From Myxococcota bacterium (GTDB lineage: Bacteria > Myxococcota_A > Bradymonadia > UBA7976 > UBA1532): 55,914 nucleotides of DNA. The stretch is taken from NCBI GenBank assembly GCA_023150895.1, contig JAKLJY010000051.1, positions 1-55,914 on the forward strand. The letters run 5' to 3'. A program made the translations under genes and the position numbers. Of this stretch, positions 17,919-26,107 are shown piece after piece. The notes under the pieces are model-generated. The model had not been told where the DNA came from. It worked only from the letters and a program-made list of their open reading frames with translations, and did no database searches. Numbering within the stretch: the stretch's first letter is position 1; each line of letters starts with the position of its first letter.

Positions 17919-18128
17919 ATGGGCCTCAACATTCATACCCACGTCTGGCACATGCCGCAGCACGGTCTCAGCGCGTTCGAGCCTCGCCGTCGCACCTTCG
18001 ACGCGGCGCTCGCCATCTCGGCCGCGGCCAGCAGTCGAGACCAGATCATCCGCCACCCGCTGCTCGCCATCATGGCACAGGCCGCCCTCATCCCGCCGCA
18101 GGCCGAGGGACTGCTCGCGGACGCCTGA
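17919..18128 (+). CDS. Miniature flagellin-like protein (69 residues)
   Basis: This small gene sits between flagellins 3 and 4, with GGAGAG about six bases before ATG 17919. It starts MGLNIHTHVWHMPQHG, echoing the flagellin start MGLIINTN. Its last 31 residues align without gaps to the flagellin 2 C-terminus: SRDQIIRHPLLAIMAQA against SRNQILQQAGTSILAQA, then a Pro-Gln and LL near the end, 12 identities by eye. The D1 and central domains are absent. Codon third positions are strongly G/C, so it looks translated rather than decayed. It may be a remnant kept by selection, a filament-end or chaperone-binding decoy, or a regulatory peptide. Function is unknown. Confidence 0.65.
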   Translation: MGLNIHTHVWHMPQHGLSAFEPRRRTFDAALAISAAASSRDQIIRHPLLAIMAQAALIPPQAEGLLADA

Positions 18129-18298
18129 GGTCGAGGGCCCGGGCGCGGCGTCGCGGACGACGGGGCACCCCGTCTGAACTCAAACATCTTCAGAGGAGTC
18201 ATACTCACAACGCGTCCCACGGGCGATGAATCATCGCCCTTCGGCGCACAACGGGATGCCCACGGTTCGGGCGTCCACACTCGTCACGGAGGACTGTC

Positions 18299-19726
18299 AT
18301 GGGTCTCATCATCAACACCAACATGTCATCGCTGAACGCACAGAGAAACCTGCTGCACTCCAGCTCGAAACTCGCGAAGAGTTTCCAGCGACTGTCCAGC
18401 GGTCTGCGCATCAACACCGCCGGCGACGACGCCGCCGGTCTGTCGATCAGCGAACGATTCACCAGTCAGATTCGCGGCCTGAACCAGTCGGTCCGGAACG
18501 CGAACGACGCCATCTCGCTCGTGCAGGTCGCCGAAGGCGCGCTCCAGGAGACCACCGCGGTGCTTCAACGCATCCGTGAACTCTCCGTCCAGGCGGCCTC
18601 GGACGTCAACACCGAGAACGACCGCGAAGCGCTGCAGGACGAGGTCGAACAGCTTCAGCAGGAACTGCAGCGGATCGGCAATACGACCACGTTCAACGGT
18701 CAGAAGCTGCTCGACGGGACTTTCACCGACAAGTTCTTCCATGTCGGCATGAACTTCCGGGAGACGGTGCGAGTGCGCGTCCGCGATGCCCGCGCCGAGA
18801 TCCTGGGACGCTGGGCGGTCCAGACCGGTGTCATGGTCACCACGAACGGCCTCGCCAGCGGCGACGTGCTGATCAACGGCGTCACGGTCCGGGCGACGCG
18901 CATCGAAGACGACTCGCTCAGCACCACGCTTCAGACCGCCTCGGCGATCGCGAAGGCGGCGGCCATCAACGACTCGACCTCGTTCACGGGCGTTTCGGCC
19001 ATCGTGCTGGCGTCGGAACGCGTCGGGCAGGCGGCGGTGGGCGGCGGAACACTGGACGAAGCCAACAACATCACCATCAACGGTCGCACGATCACCGGCC
19101 TCACCGTGGCCGCCGACGACGCCAACGATGCGCTGATCCGCGCGATCAACGCCGAGGTGGACCACACTGGCGTGCTGGCCAGTCGCGACGAGAACGGCTT
19201 CATCCAGCTCAAGGCCGAAGACGGACGGAACATCGAGCTGTCGTTCAACGGCAACGGCTCGGCCATCTCGGGTCTGAACATCGCGGCCGGCGGTGAGGTG
19301 ACACGAGGACGCCTCGAGCTGAATTCGGAGAATCAGTATCAGCTCACCGGCGCCAACGAAGGCTACATCGGGTTCGTCGACAACGCGCTGATCGGCGTCA
19401 ATTCGGCACAAGCGGTGCTGACGGCCAACGTCTCGACACGCGACGGCGCCAACCAGGCCCTGCTCATCATGGACCGCGCGCTGAAACAGGTGACCAAGGA
19501 CCGCGCCGAGCTCGGCGCCATCCAGAACCGCCTCGACTCGACGATCTCGAACCTGACGACCGTGGCGGAGAACGCGACGGGTGCGAGAAGCCGCATCCTC
19601 GACGCGGACTTCGCGGTCGAGTCGGCACAGCTCGCCCGAAACCAGATCCTGCAGCAGGCCGGGACCTCCATCCTGGCTCAGGCGAACTCGTCGTCGCAGC
19701 AGGTGCTGTCGCTTCTTCAGGGTTGA
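18299..19726 (+). CDS. fliC: Flagellin 4
   Basis: This 475-residue copy is close to flagellins 3 and 5. It begins MGLIINTNMSSLNAQRNLLH and ends SSSQQVLSLLQG. NTAGDDAAGLSISERFTSQI and SRILDADFAVESAQLARNQI are the conserved D1 segments. The central repeats read VLINGVTVRATRIEDD and ITINGRTITGLTVAADDAND. GGAGGAC lies five bases before the ATG in the shared leader. Its middle shows substitutions not seen in flagellin 3 (AIVLASERVGQAAVGGG for the SAYANPAIRAG region). It is preceded by the miniature flagellin and followed by a 517-base gap. Confidence 0.96.
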   Translation: MGLIINTNMSSLNAQRNLLHSSSKLAKSFQRLSSGLRINTAGDDAAGLSISERFTSQIRGLNQSVRNANDAISLVQVAEGALQETTAVLQRIRELSVQAASDVNTENDREALQDEVEQLQQELQRIGNTTTFNGQKLLDGTFTDKFFHVGMNFRETVRVRVRDARAEILGRWAVQTGVMVTTNGLASGDVLINGVTVRATRIEDDSLSTTLQTASAIAKAAAINDSTSFTGVSAIVLASERVGQAAVGGGTLDEANNITINGRTITGLTVAADDANDALIRAINAEVDHTGVLASRDENGFIQLKAEDGRNIELSFNGNGSAISGLNIAAGGEVTRGRLELNSENQYQLTGANEGYIGFVDNALIGVNSAQAVLTANVSTRDGANQALLIMDRALKQVTKDRAELGAIQNRLDSTISNLTTVAENATGARSRILDADFAVESAQLARNQILQQAGTSILAQANSSSQQVLSLLQG

Positions 19727-20243
19727 GGTGTCGCCATGAATCGGCTCCATCACACCCTCGGACGACGAAGGAGACGCTGGCGACCCGGCCAACACCAGGC
19801 GGTCGCCGTGAACGCCCACGACGGACACTTCGCGATGCGCTGGGGAGAGATCCGCGGCGGCCCGCCCATCGACCCGGAGTCGACCTTCCCGCTGCACAGC
19901 CACATGCGGCTGTTGCGGACGGTGCGGCCGCCGACGGGCGATCCGGCGTTCGGCGAAGGCAACCACCAGCGGTCGGGGTTCGTGCCCCAGCGCTGGGGGG
20001 AGTCCGGCCCACACGCGAACCGCAGACCGAGCGAAGACGGAAAGAGGCACTGCCGTCGTGACCGCATCGGCGATGGAGGTCTGAACAGACCTTCGATCGG
20101 GTTTTCAGGATCGACCGCCCTCCGCCGTCGGCGGAGACCAGTCAACAAACTCAATGCCCGCGCCATCGGAAGGCCGGGCGCCCCAGCCGCACACACCCCT
20201 GGGCTGAAGTATCCCGGCGTGCGGCCGGTCAAGGAGGACAATC
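19727..20243 (+). other. Largest gap in the flagellin array, with an unresolved open frame
   Basis: No recognisable gene lies in these 517 bases. One + frame is open from ATG 19736, and from GTG 19809 to about 20040 its third positions are strongly G/C (for example FAMRWGEIRGGPPIDPEST). The frame then reads into flagellin 5 without a stop, so no protein end can be assigned. It may be a decayed gene or leader. The last bases hold the flagellin 5 ribosome binding site AAGGAGGAC. Confidence 0.35.
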
Positions 20244-21671
20244 ATGGGTCTCTTCGTCAACACCAATACCGCTGCGCTCAATGCCCAGCGCAACCTGCTC
20301 TTCTCGACCTCGAAGCTGTCCAAGAGCTTCCAGCGACTGTCCAGCGGTCTGCGGATCAACACGGCCGGCGACGACGCCGCCGGTCTGTCGATCAGCGAAC
20401 GCTTCACCAGTCAGATCCGCGGCCTCAATCAGTCGGTGCGCAACGCGAACGACGCCATCTCGCTGGTGCAGGTGGCCGAAGGCGCGCTCCAGGAGTCGAC
20501 CGCGATTCTGCAGCGGATTCGAGAGCTCGCGGTTCAGTCCGCTTCGGACGTGAACACCGAGGCGGACCGCGAGGCCCTCCAGGACGAGGTCTCGCAGCTC
20601 AAGGCGGAACTCGAGCGGATCGGCGAGGCGACGACCTTCAACCAGCAGAAGGTGCTGGACGGCTCGTTCCTCGACAAGAAGTTCCACATCGGCATGAACT
20701 TCCGGGAAAACATCGGCGTTCGCGTCGACGACTCCCGGGCCAAGACCCTGGCACGGCACGCGGTCAACACCGGCATCGCGGTGACGACGCAGGCCATCGC
20801 GTCCGGCGACCTGCTCATCAACGGTTTCACCGTGCGGACGACCCAGTCCGTGGACGACACCGTGAGTACGACCTTCGCGACGGGCTCGGCCATCGCGAAG
20901 GCCACGGCCATCAACGACGCGACGAAGTTCACCGGCGTGAGCGCGTATGCCAACGAGACCCAACGCCTCGGTGTTGCGGCCATCGCCGGCGGCACGCTCG
21001 ACCAGACGGACTTCATCACGATCAACGGTCAGACCATCACGGGGATCACGGTCGTCGAGGGCGACGCGAACAATGCGTTCGTCGAAGCCATCAACGCCGT
21101 GAGCGCCGAAACGGGTGTCATCGCGAGCATCGACCGGGACGGTTTCGTGGAACTGACCGCCTCGGACGGACGCAACATCGAGGTCACCACGAGCACGCTC
21201 GAAGCGGCGCAGCGGACCGGCCTCATGGCCGCGGCGGGCAGCGACGTGCAGATGGCCACCGTGACGCTGCATTCGACGAATCAGTACCAGATCACCGGCG
21301 CGAACGAGGGTTACATCGGCTTCACGAATGATCACATCGTCGGTGTGACCAACGTGCAGGCGGTGGAAGCCATCGACGTGAGCACACGGGAAGGTGCCAA
21401 CCTCGCCCTGCTCATCGCCGACCGGGCCATCGCGCAGATTTCGTCGAACCGGTCCCGACTCGGTGCGGTGCAGAACCGTCTCGAATCGACCATCAACAAC
21501 CTGTCGACGGTGAGTGAGAATGCTTCGGCCGCACGCAGCCGGATCCTCGACGCGGACTTCGCGCTCGAGACCGCTCAGCTCAGCCGGAATCAGATCCTGC
21601 AACAGGCGGCGACGACGGTGCTGGCGCAGGCCAATGCGCAGCCCCAGTCGGCGCTGACCCTGCTCCAGTAA
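20244..21671 (+). CDS. fliC: Flagellin 5
   Basis: This 475-residue copy diverges most in the centre from flagellins 2-4. Ends are conserved (MGLFVNTNTAALNAQRNLLF; SRILDADFALETAQLSRNQI) but the final residues are PQSALTLLQ. Central repeats read LLINGFTVRTTQSVDD and ITINGQTITGITVVEGDANN, with a distinct surface stretch EVTTSTLEAAQRTGLMAA. AAGGAGGAC precedes the ATG. It is followed after 31 bases by the second recombinase, which shares its strand and possibly its transcript. Confidence 0.96.
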   Translation: MGLFVNTNTAALNAQRNLLFSTSKLSKSFQRLSSGLRINTAGDDAAGLSISERFTSQIRGLNQSVRNANDAISLVQVAEGALQESTAILQRIRELAVQSASDVNTEADREALQDEVSQLKAELERIGEATTFNQQKVLDGSFLDKKFHIGMNFRENIGVRVDDSRAKTLARHAVNTGIAVTTQAIASGDLLINGFTVRTTQSVDDTVSTTFATGSAIAKATAINDATKFTGVSAYANETQRLGVAAIAGGTLDQTDFITINGQTITGITVVEGDANNAFVEAINAVSAETGVIASIDRDGFVELTASDGRNIEVTTSTLEAAQRTGLMAAAGSDVQMATVTLHSTNQYQITGANEGYIGFTNDHIVGVTNVQAVEAIDVSTREGANLALLIADRAIAQISSNRSRLGAVQNRLESTINNLSTVSENASAARSRILDADFALETAQLSRNQILQQAATTVLAQANAQPQSALTLLQ

Positions 21672-21702
21672 CCCCGGGCGAATGAAAGGAGGTCGCAGAG
21701 TC

Positions 21703-22773
21703 ATGAATCACGTCTCGATGGCCAGCCACTTCGCCTCGGCCGACGAGAACGCGCGGTTCCAGCAGTTCCTGGACTGGCTCTCCGCGCGAGGACGCAGCGA
21801 CGCGACGGCGCGGTCCTATCGCTCGGACTGGCAGGATCTGGCAGCCTGGTACCGTCGCGCTCGGGGCGCCCCGTTCGACGCGAGTTCGCTCGACGCCGAC
21901 ACGGTGGCGGCCTGGCGCGAGGCCGGCCAGAACAAGGGAAAGAGCCCCGCCACCCTGACCCGACGCCTCGCCTTCGCGCGGACCTACGCGCGCTGGCTGG
22001 CCGAGGACGGGGTGGTCGCGGGCGGCGCGATGGCCAACGTACAGCGGGTCGAGACCCCCCGGACCACCGACGAGCGCGCCGTGCGCGTGCTCAGCGACGC
22101 CGAGGTGCACCGGCTCCTGCAACAGGTCGAAGCCCGAGGGTGCCGGCGCGATCAGGCGATCCTGTACGTCCTGCTCGACACCGGATTGAAAGTCAGTGAG
22201 CTCGTGGCACTCGAGCTCGGCGACGTGGACTTCTCCACGGGCCGCTTGCGGGTGAACAACCCCTGGGCGCGCTCGGTGGAGCTGCCCACCCGGGCCGCCC
22301 GCAAGGTGGCCTGGAGCCTCGCCGAACGCGGGCTTCTGGCCATGCCGCCGAGTGGTGAGATCGAGCTGCCCGCCACGGGGGGCTGGCCGCCGGCCGCCCG
22401 GGTTTCGTACCCGGAGCCGGGGCGCATCCCGACCGTGTCGACGCTGCCCGGATCGCCCATGCCCTTCGGACTGGAGGGACCACCGGCGAGCTGGCCGTTG
22501 TTCACGGGTGAGCGGGGGCGTCTGACTCCCAACGCGGTCCAGCGGATCCTCCGCAAACACGCCGCGTTCGCCCGGATCGACGACGCTTCGCCCCACGTGC
22601 TGCGCCACACCTTCGCGGTCTCCTACTGGCTGCGGACCCGGGACTTGGTCGGCCTCGCCGAACGCCTGGGTCTGGAGAGTCTCGAGTCCGCCAAGGCCTA
22701 TGCCCACCTCAGCCCGCCCGTCGATCCGATGCCGGATCGTGCGGCGGTCATCCCCGCCCGCGCCGCCGGCTGA
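21703..22773 (+). CDS. Second tyrosine recombinase with non-canonical catalytic residues and an insertion
   Basis: From ATG 21703 (AAAGGAGG upstream; ATG 21682 is an in-frame alternative) this protein has 356 residues. The core-binding domain contains TARSYRSDWQDLAAWYRRA. Box I again reads TGLKVSEL (Lys163 for the usual Arg). Box II SPHVLRHTFA keeps His298 and Arg301. The position equivalent to the second His is Leu (LGLE, L324), and Tyr333 (AKAYAHL) is the likely nucleophile. About 55 Pro/Gly-rich residues (213-265) are inserted in the catalytic domain before WPLFTGERGRLTPNAVQR. It is a clear paralogue of the recombinase at 13299, with different residues lost. Confidence 0.85.
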   Translation: MNHVSMASHFASADENARFQQFLDWLSARGRSDATARSYRSDWQDLAAWYRRARGAPFDASSLDADTVAAWREAGQNKGKSPATLTRRLAFARTYARWLAEDGVVAGGAMANVQRVETPRTTDERAVRVLSDAEVHRLLQQVEARGCRRDQAILYVLLDTGLKVSELVALELGDVDFSTGRLRVNNPWARSVELPTRAARKVAWSLAERGLLAMPPSGEIELPATGGWPPAARVSYPEPGRIPTVSTLPGSPMPFGLEGPPASWPLFTGERGRLTPNAVQRILRKHAAFARIDDASPHVLRHTFAVSYWLRTRDLVGLAERLGLESLESAKAYAHLSPPVDPMPDRAAVIPARAAG

Positions 22774-22798
22774 CCCGACGGCAGCAAGCGGTCGGACC

Positions 22799-22837
22799 GA
22801 GCCGGTCGCTCTTTTGGGCGGCCGGCTCTTCGTGTTT
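22799..22837 (+). terminator. Probable Rho-independent terminator after the flagellin locus
   Basis: GAGCCGG (22799-22805) pairs with CCGGCTC (22822-22828) around a 16-base loop, followed by the T-rich TTCGTGTTT. It lies between the second recombinase and the convergent response regulator. Confidence 0.45.
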
Positions 22838-22910
22838 CCGGGCCCGAACGTGGTCGCTCGAGGCGTCGTCGGCCCGCCCCCGCTCCCCGTGCCGTGCGGC
22901 TCGGTTCGGC

Positions 22911-23333
22911 TCAGTTCGACGCGAAGAAGCGATCGAGGAGCTGAAACAACGACTCGGAGAACTTGCGGAAGTTCACCGGCTTGATGATGTAGTCGTTGGC
23001 GCCGCCCGTCAGGCTGGCGGTGCGGTCTTCCTCGCGGGCGCTCGTCGTGAGCATGACCGCCGGGATGGTCGAAAGCTCGACGTCGCCCTTCACCGTGCGG
23101 AGGACCTCGAGCCCCGTGAGCTTGGGCATGTTGATGTCGAGCAGGATGAGGTCGGGCCGCGTGCCCTGCGTGCGCAGCAGTTCGACGGCTTCCTGCCCGT
23201 CGCGCGCCACGAGGATCTGGACCTCGCGCGGATAGTTGCGCAGGGCCCGCTGCAGAAGCAGGACGTGGTCGTCGTCATCCTCGGCGAGGAGGACTCGGAT
23301 CGGCGGCTGATTCTGAATCACGGGCGCAGTCAC
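22911..23333 (-). CDS. Single-domain response regulator (CheY/Rcp1-like)
   Basis: The gene encodes 140 residues from GTG 23333, preceded by GGGGGA; GTG 23351 is an in-frame alternative. It is a stand-alone receiver domain: VLLAEDDDDHVLLLQRAL holds the acidic Mg site, LILLDINMP the phospho-acceptor Asp (D66), VMLTTSA the switch Thr/Ser and YIIKPV the conserved Lys. There is no output domain, so it must act by protein contact or phosphotransfer. The loop between the Asp and the helix (KLTGLEVLRTVKGD) is typical of the Rcp1 subgroup usually paired with phytochrome-like or hybrid kinases. No kinase is adjacent. It lies next to the flagellin locus, but a flagellar role is only a guess. Confidence 0.9.
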   Translation of the reverse strand: MTAPVIQNQPPIRVLLAEDDDDHVLLLQRALRNYPREVQILVARDGQEAVELLRTQGTRPDLILLDINMPKLTGLEVLRTVKGDVELSTIPAVMLTTSAREEDRTASLTGGANDYIIKPVNFRKFSESLFQLLDRFFASN

Positions 23334-23406
23334 GAGCGCATCCCCCGGCACACGACACCGAGCAGACGTTAATTGCGAACGCCCGGCGATGCAACAACCG
23401 GCGACA

Positions 23407-24153
23407 TCAGAATCCGCTCAGGCGATAGCCGGCGGAGGCGCGCAACAGGGGGTACCACGCGCCGGTGTCCCGGTAGGGGCGCGCCTCGGGGTCGACGGCG
23501 AGGTCCTCCGCGGTGGGGGTGACCAGGCGATAGGCGAGGGTGTCCTTGCCGTACCCGCCGGAGAGTTCGAAGAACAGCAGGCTGCGGGCGTCCATGTGGC
23601 GCCGCACGCCGAGCACCGCGAACGGGCCCATCAGCGTCTGGCTGATGCCGTCGGCGCCGACATCGAAAAACCAGAACGTGCCCGCCGCACCGGCGACGAA
23701 GTCCCAGGTCCGGGTCTCGTGCACGTGCCAGAGGATGCGCGGCTCGAGGAGCACGTCGTGCGCCCAGACCCAATCGCCGAGCTCGGCGTGCCAGCGCGCC
23801 CCGACGCCATACCCGATGTCGAACCCGACCTCGAGCGGGATCCGGGCGCGGCCGCCGAGCGTCACGAGGATTCCCGGATAGGCGCCGGTCTCGAGCCCGC
23901 TGTCCCCCTTCAGGAGCCGGCTGCGGACCTTGCCTGCGTAGAGGAACGCCCCGCCACCGACGAAGAACCCGGGGCCCCCCGGCGCCTGCGCCTCATACCG
24001 GCGAGGCGCGGCCGCCGGCGCGGGGGCGTCGAGCAGGGGATCGTAGGCGTCGGGGTCACCGGCGGCTGCGAGCCCCGGCGCCAGCACCGCGAGCAGGGCC
24101 GCCGACCGCCGGCGCACAGCCCGGTGAGGCGGGCGTTCTGAGGACGAATCCAC
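23407..24153 (-). CDS. Secreted outer-membrane beta-barrel-like protein
   Basis: The protein has 248 residues from GTG 24153. The N-terminus has basic residues and a hydrophobic stretch ending ALLAVLAPGLAAAG, a probable signal peptide with cleavage after AAA. The mature part alternates short amphipathic strands rich in Gly, Trp and Tyr (FFVGGGAFLYAG, FDIGYGVGARWHAELGDW, FVAGAAGTFWFFDVGA) and ends in Phe (SAGYRLSGF), as in outer-membrane barrels. No catalytic motif is seen. It diverges from the following Ig-like lipoprotein across a 108-base gap. Its function is unknown. Confidence 0.6.
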   Translation of the reverse strand: MDSSSERPPHRAVRRRSAALLAVLAPGLAAAGDPDAYDPLLDAPAPAAAPRRYEAQAPGGPGFFVGGGAFLYAGKVRSRLLKGDSGLETGAYPGILVTLGGRARIPLEVGFDIGYGVGARWHAELGDWVWAHDVLLEPRILWHVHETRTWDFVAGAAGTFWFFDVGADGISQTLMGPFAVLGVRRHMDARSLLFFELSGGYGKDTLAYRLVTPTAEDLAVDPEARPYRDTGAWYPLLRASAGYRLSGF

Positions 24154-24261
24154 GGGGAGAGCCTACCGCGCCGGGTGTTCCCGCGGCGTCGGAAATCGGC
24201 GCCCGTCGGCGGTTTTGCGTTACCATCCCGCGATTCCGATACCGCGTCCGCCGGAGACCCC

Positions 24262-26085
24262 ATGCCGAGCCCGATCCGCCCCGACCGTCCTGCCGCCCCG
24301 CGGAGAACGGGCCTTTCTCCGAGTCTCTTCCTGATGATGGTCGCCCTGCTGGCCGGATGCGGCGGCGGTGGAGAGACCGTCGACGGCGCGCCCGCCGAAG
24401 ACGCCGCCGCATCGCGGCCCGATGGGCAGCGGCGCGATGCGGAACGAGACGACGCCGGCGAGCCCGACGCGGCCCCGCCAGAGACGCCGACGCCCGACAT
24501 TTCCCCGGAGCCGAGCAGCCTGACCCTCCTCGCGCCGCCCGGCGAAATGTCGGCGGAGGGGACGCTCGTGCTGCGCAACGCCGGCGATGCGCCGCTCGAG
24601 GTGACGGCCCTCGTGGTGGAGCCGGCCGGCGAAGGCTTCTCGGTCGAGCTGCCGACGCTGCCCCTCGTGGTCGCGGGCGGCGAGCAGGCGACGGTGACAC
24701 TGCGCTACCAGGCGCCGGACGCACGCCCCCACGCGGCGACCCTTCGCATCTCGAGCAACGACCCCGACGAAGGGCGCCTCACCATCCCGCTGGCCGGCCG
24801 GGTGGCGGAGACCTGCCTCGAGGTCATGCCGCGGACGCTGGACATCGGGCCGGTCGAGCTCGGGCAGCCGAGCGGGCGCTTCGAGCTCCTCGTGCGCAAC
24901 TGCGGAGACGTCGACGCACGTCTGACCACGGTCGAGGTCGTCGATGATCCCCAGTTCCGGATTGCGGCGGGGGATCAGGACGGCCCGTTGAGCGACGTGC
25001 CCCTGGCGGCCGGCTCCGCCCTCCGGCTCGACGTCTGGTACGTCAACGACGCGCTCACGGCGGGCATGTCCGCGATGGCCACGCTGCGCATCGAGAGTGA
25101 TCTCGAGGGCGAATCGCTGATCGAGGTGGCGCTGCGGGCCACCGGACGGGAATCGCCGCAGTGTCGGCCGGTCTTCGAGCCGGGGCGTCTCGACTTCGGG
25201 GCGCTCCGGATCGGCACCACCCGCGACCTGGACCTGACGGTCACGAACGCCGGGAATACGCAGTGTGAGTTTCGCTCACTCGAGGTCGTTCACGAGGACG
25301 GCGACCCCGCCAACGCCTTTGCCCTCGCGCCCGGCTCGGAGGCGCTCGGCACGCTCGACCCCGGCGCCTCGCGGGCGCTGACGGTGCGATTTGCGCCGAT
25401 GATCCGGGATCAGCAAGGCAACCGCTCGGTGCTTCAGCTCGTGTACACCGAGACCGGCGTCGACCTGAATCGTCGCGAGGAAGTCTTTCTCTTCGGCGTC
25501 GCGGCGCTCGCCGAGCTCGGGGCCGTCGCCGACGCTCAGCGGTTCGCCGACACCCAGGCGCCGATCTGCGCGTCGCCGCAGCGGACGGTCGCGGTCCAGA
25601 ACATCGGGCTCGTACCCCTTTGCCTGACCGGGTGGCGACAGAGTGGCGACGACTGCCCGGCGTTCGAATTGCTGCTCGCCCCCGAGGCCGCGGACTGTGT
25701 CGAGCTTTCGTCCGGAGCGACCCAGGAGTTCGCCTTCCGGTTCGAGCCGGCGCGCAACGGCGCGCACACCTGCGACTTCATCGTGGCCGGCGACGCCATG
25801 AACGTCCCCGAGGTCGTCATCGCGCTGCGGGGCGAGGGGGTCGACACGGCCGACCAGACGGACGTCTTCGAGGTCGGCGAACTCGACGGCCGGGCGAGGG
25901 CCTACTTCCCGCTCTCGCGGCCGGCGGATGCGGTCACCGTCGCCGTCACCGTCAACGACGTGGCCAACGAGGCGTGGCGATTCTCCAACGACCGCAACGC
26001 GGTGTACTTCGAGCCCGCCGACCACCCGGACCGCGGCGACGAGGTCTCCGTGCGGTACGAAGCGCGATGCCTGCCCCGCGAGTAA
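24262..26085 (+). CDS. Large lipoprotein with ASPM-SPD-2-Hydin/Ig-like repeats
   Basis: ATG 24262 gives 607 residues. The signal ends ALLAGCGGG, so it is a lipoprotein. An Asp/Glu/Pro-rich linker follows (to about 90), then repeated beta domains. Each carries the pattern of choice-of-anchor or ASH domains: LVLRNAGDAPLEVTALVVEP, LRISSNDPDEGRLTIPLAG, LLVRNCGDVDARLTTVEV and LTVTNAGNTQCEFRSLEV. Such domains are adhesion or scaffold modules found on myxobacterial and planctomycete surface proteins. Paired cysteines (C198, C219 and later) may form disulfides. It ends FSNDRNAVYFEPADHP, a choice-of-anchor-like C-terminal module. The ligand is unknown. Confidence 0.75.
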   Translation: MPSPIRPDRPAAPRRTGLSPSLFLMMVALLAGCGGGGETVDGAPAEDAAASRPDGQRRDAERDDAGEPDAAPPETPTPDISPEPSSLTLLAPPGEMSAEGTLVLRNAGDAPLEVTALVVEPAGEGFSVELPTLPLVVAGGEQATVTLRYQAPDARPHAATLRISSNDPDEGRLTIPLAGRVAETCLEVMPRTLDIGPVELGQPSGRFELLVRNCGDVDARLTTVEVVDDPQFRIAAGDQDGPLSDVPLAAGSALRLDVWYVNDALTAGMSAMATLRIESDLEGESLIEVALRATGRESPQCRPVFEPGRLDFGALRIGTTRDLDLTVTNAGNTQCEFRSLEVVHEDGDPANAFALAPGSEALGTLDPGASRALTVRFAPMIRDQQGNRSVLQLVYTETGVDLNRREEVFLFGVAALAELGAVADAQRFADTQAPICASPQRTVAVQNIGLVPLCLTGWRQSGDDCPAFELLLAPEAADCVELSSGATQEFAFRFEPARNGAHTCDFIVAGDAMNVPEVVIALRGEGVDTADQTDVFEVGELDGRARAYFPLSRPADAVTVAVTVNDVANEAWRFSNDRNAVYFEPADHPDRGDEVSVRYEARCLPRE

Positions 26086-26107
26086 TCGCCTTGCGCGCTC
26101 CTGGCAG

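Noticed and set aside
11846-20050. Long minus-strand open frames opposite the flagellins
   Set aside because: They are near-identical reverse images of the conserved flagellin helices and have no ribosome binding sites or domain signatures.
11534-20243. Sigma-28 or sigma-54 promoters before the flagellins
   Set aside because: I looked for TAAA-N15-GCCGATAA and TGGCAC-N5-TTGC patterns and saw only weak partial matches.
19736-21331. A 531-residue + frame over flagellin 5
   Set aside because: Most of it is flagellin 5 read in another frame, giving Arg/Gln-rich sequence. Only the first part might be coding.
11786-22773. An inversion switch controlling flagellin choice
   Set aside because: All flagellins and both recombinases face the same way. 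I saw no inverted repeat pair flanking a promoter, so inversion is not supported.
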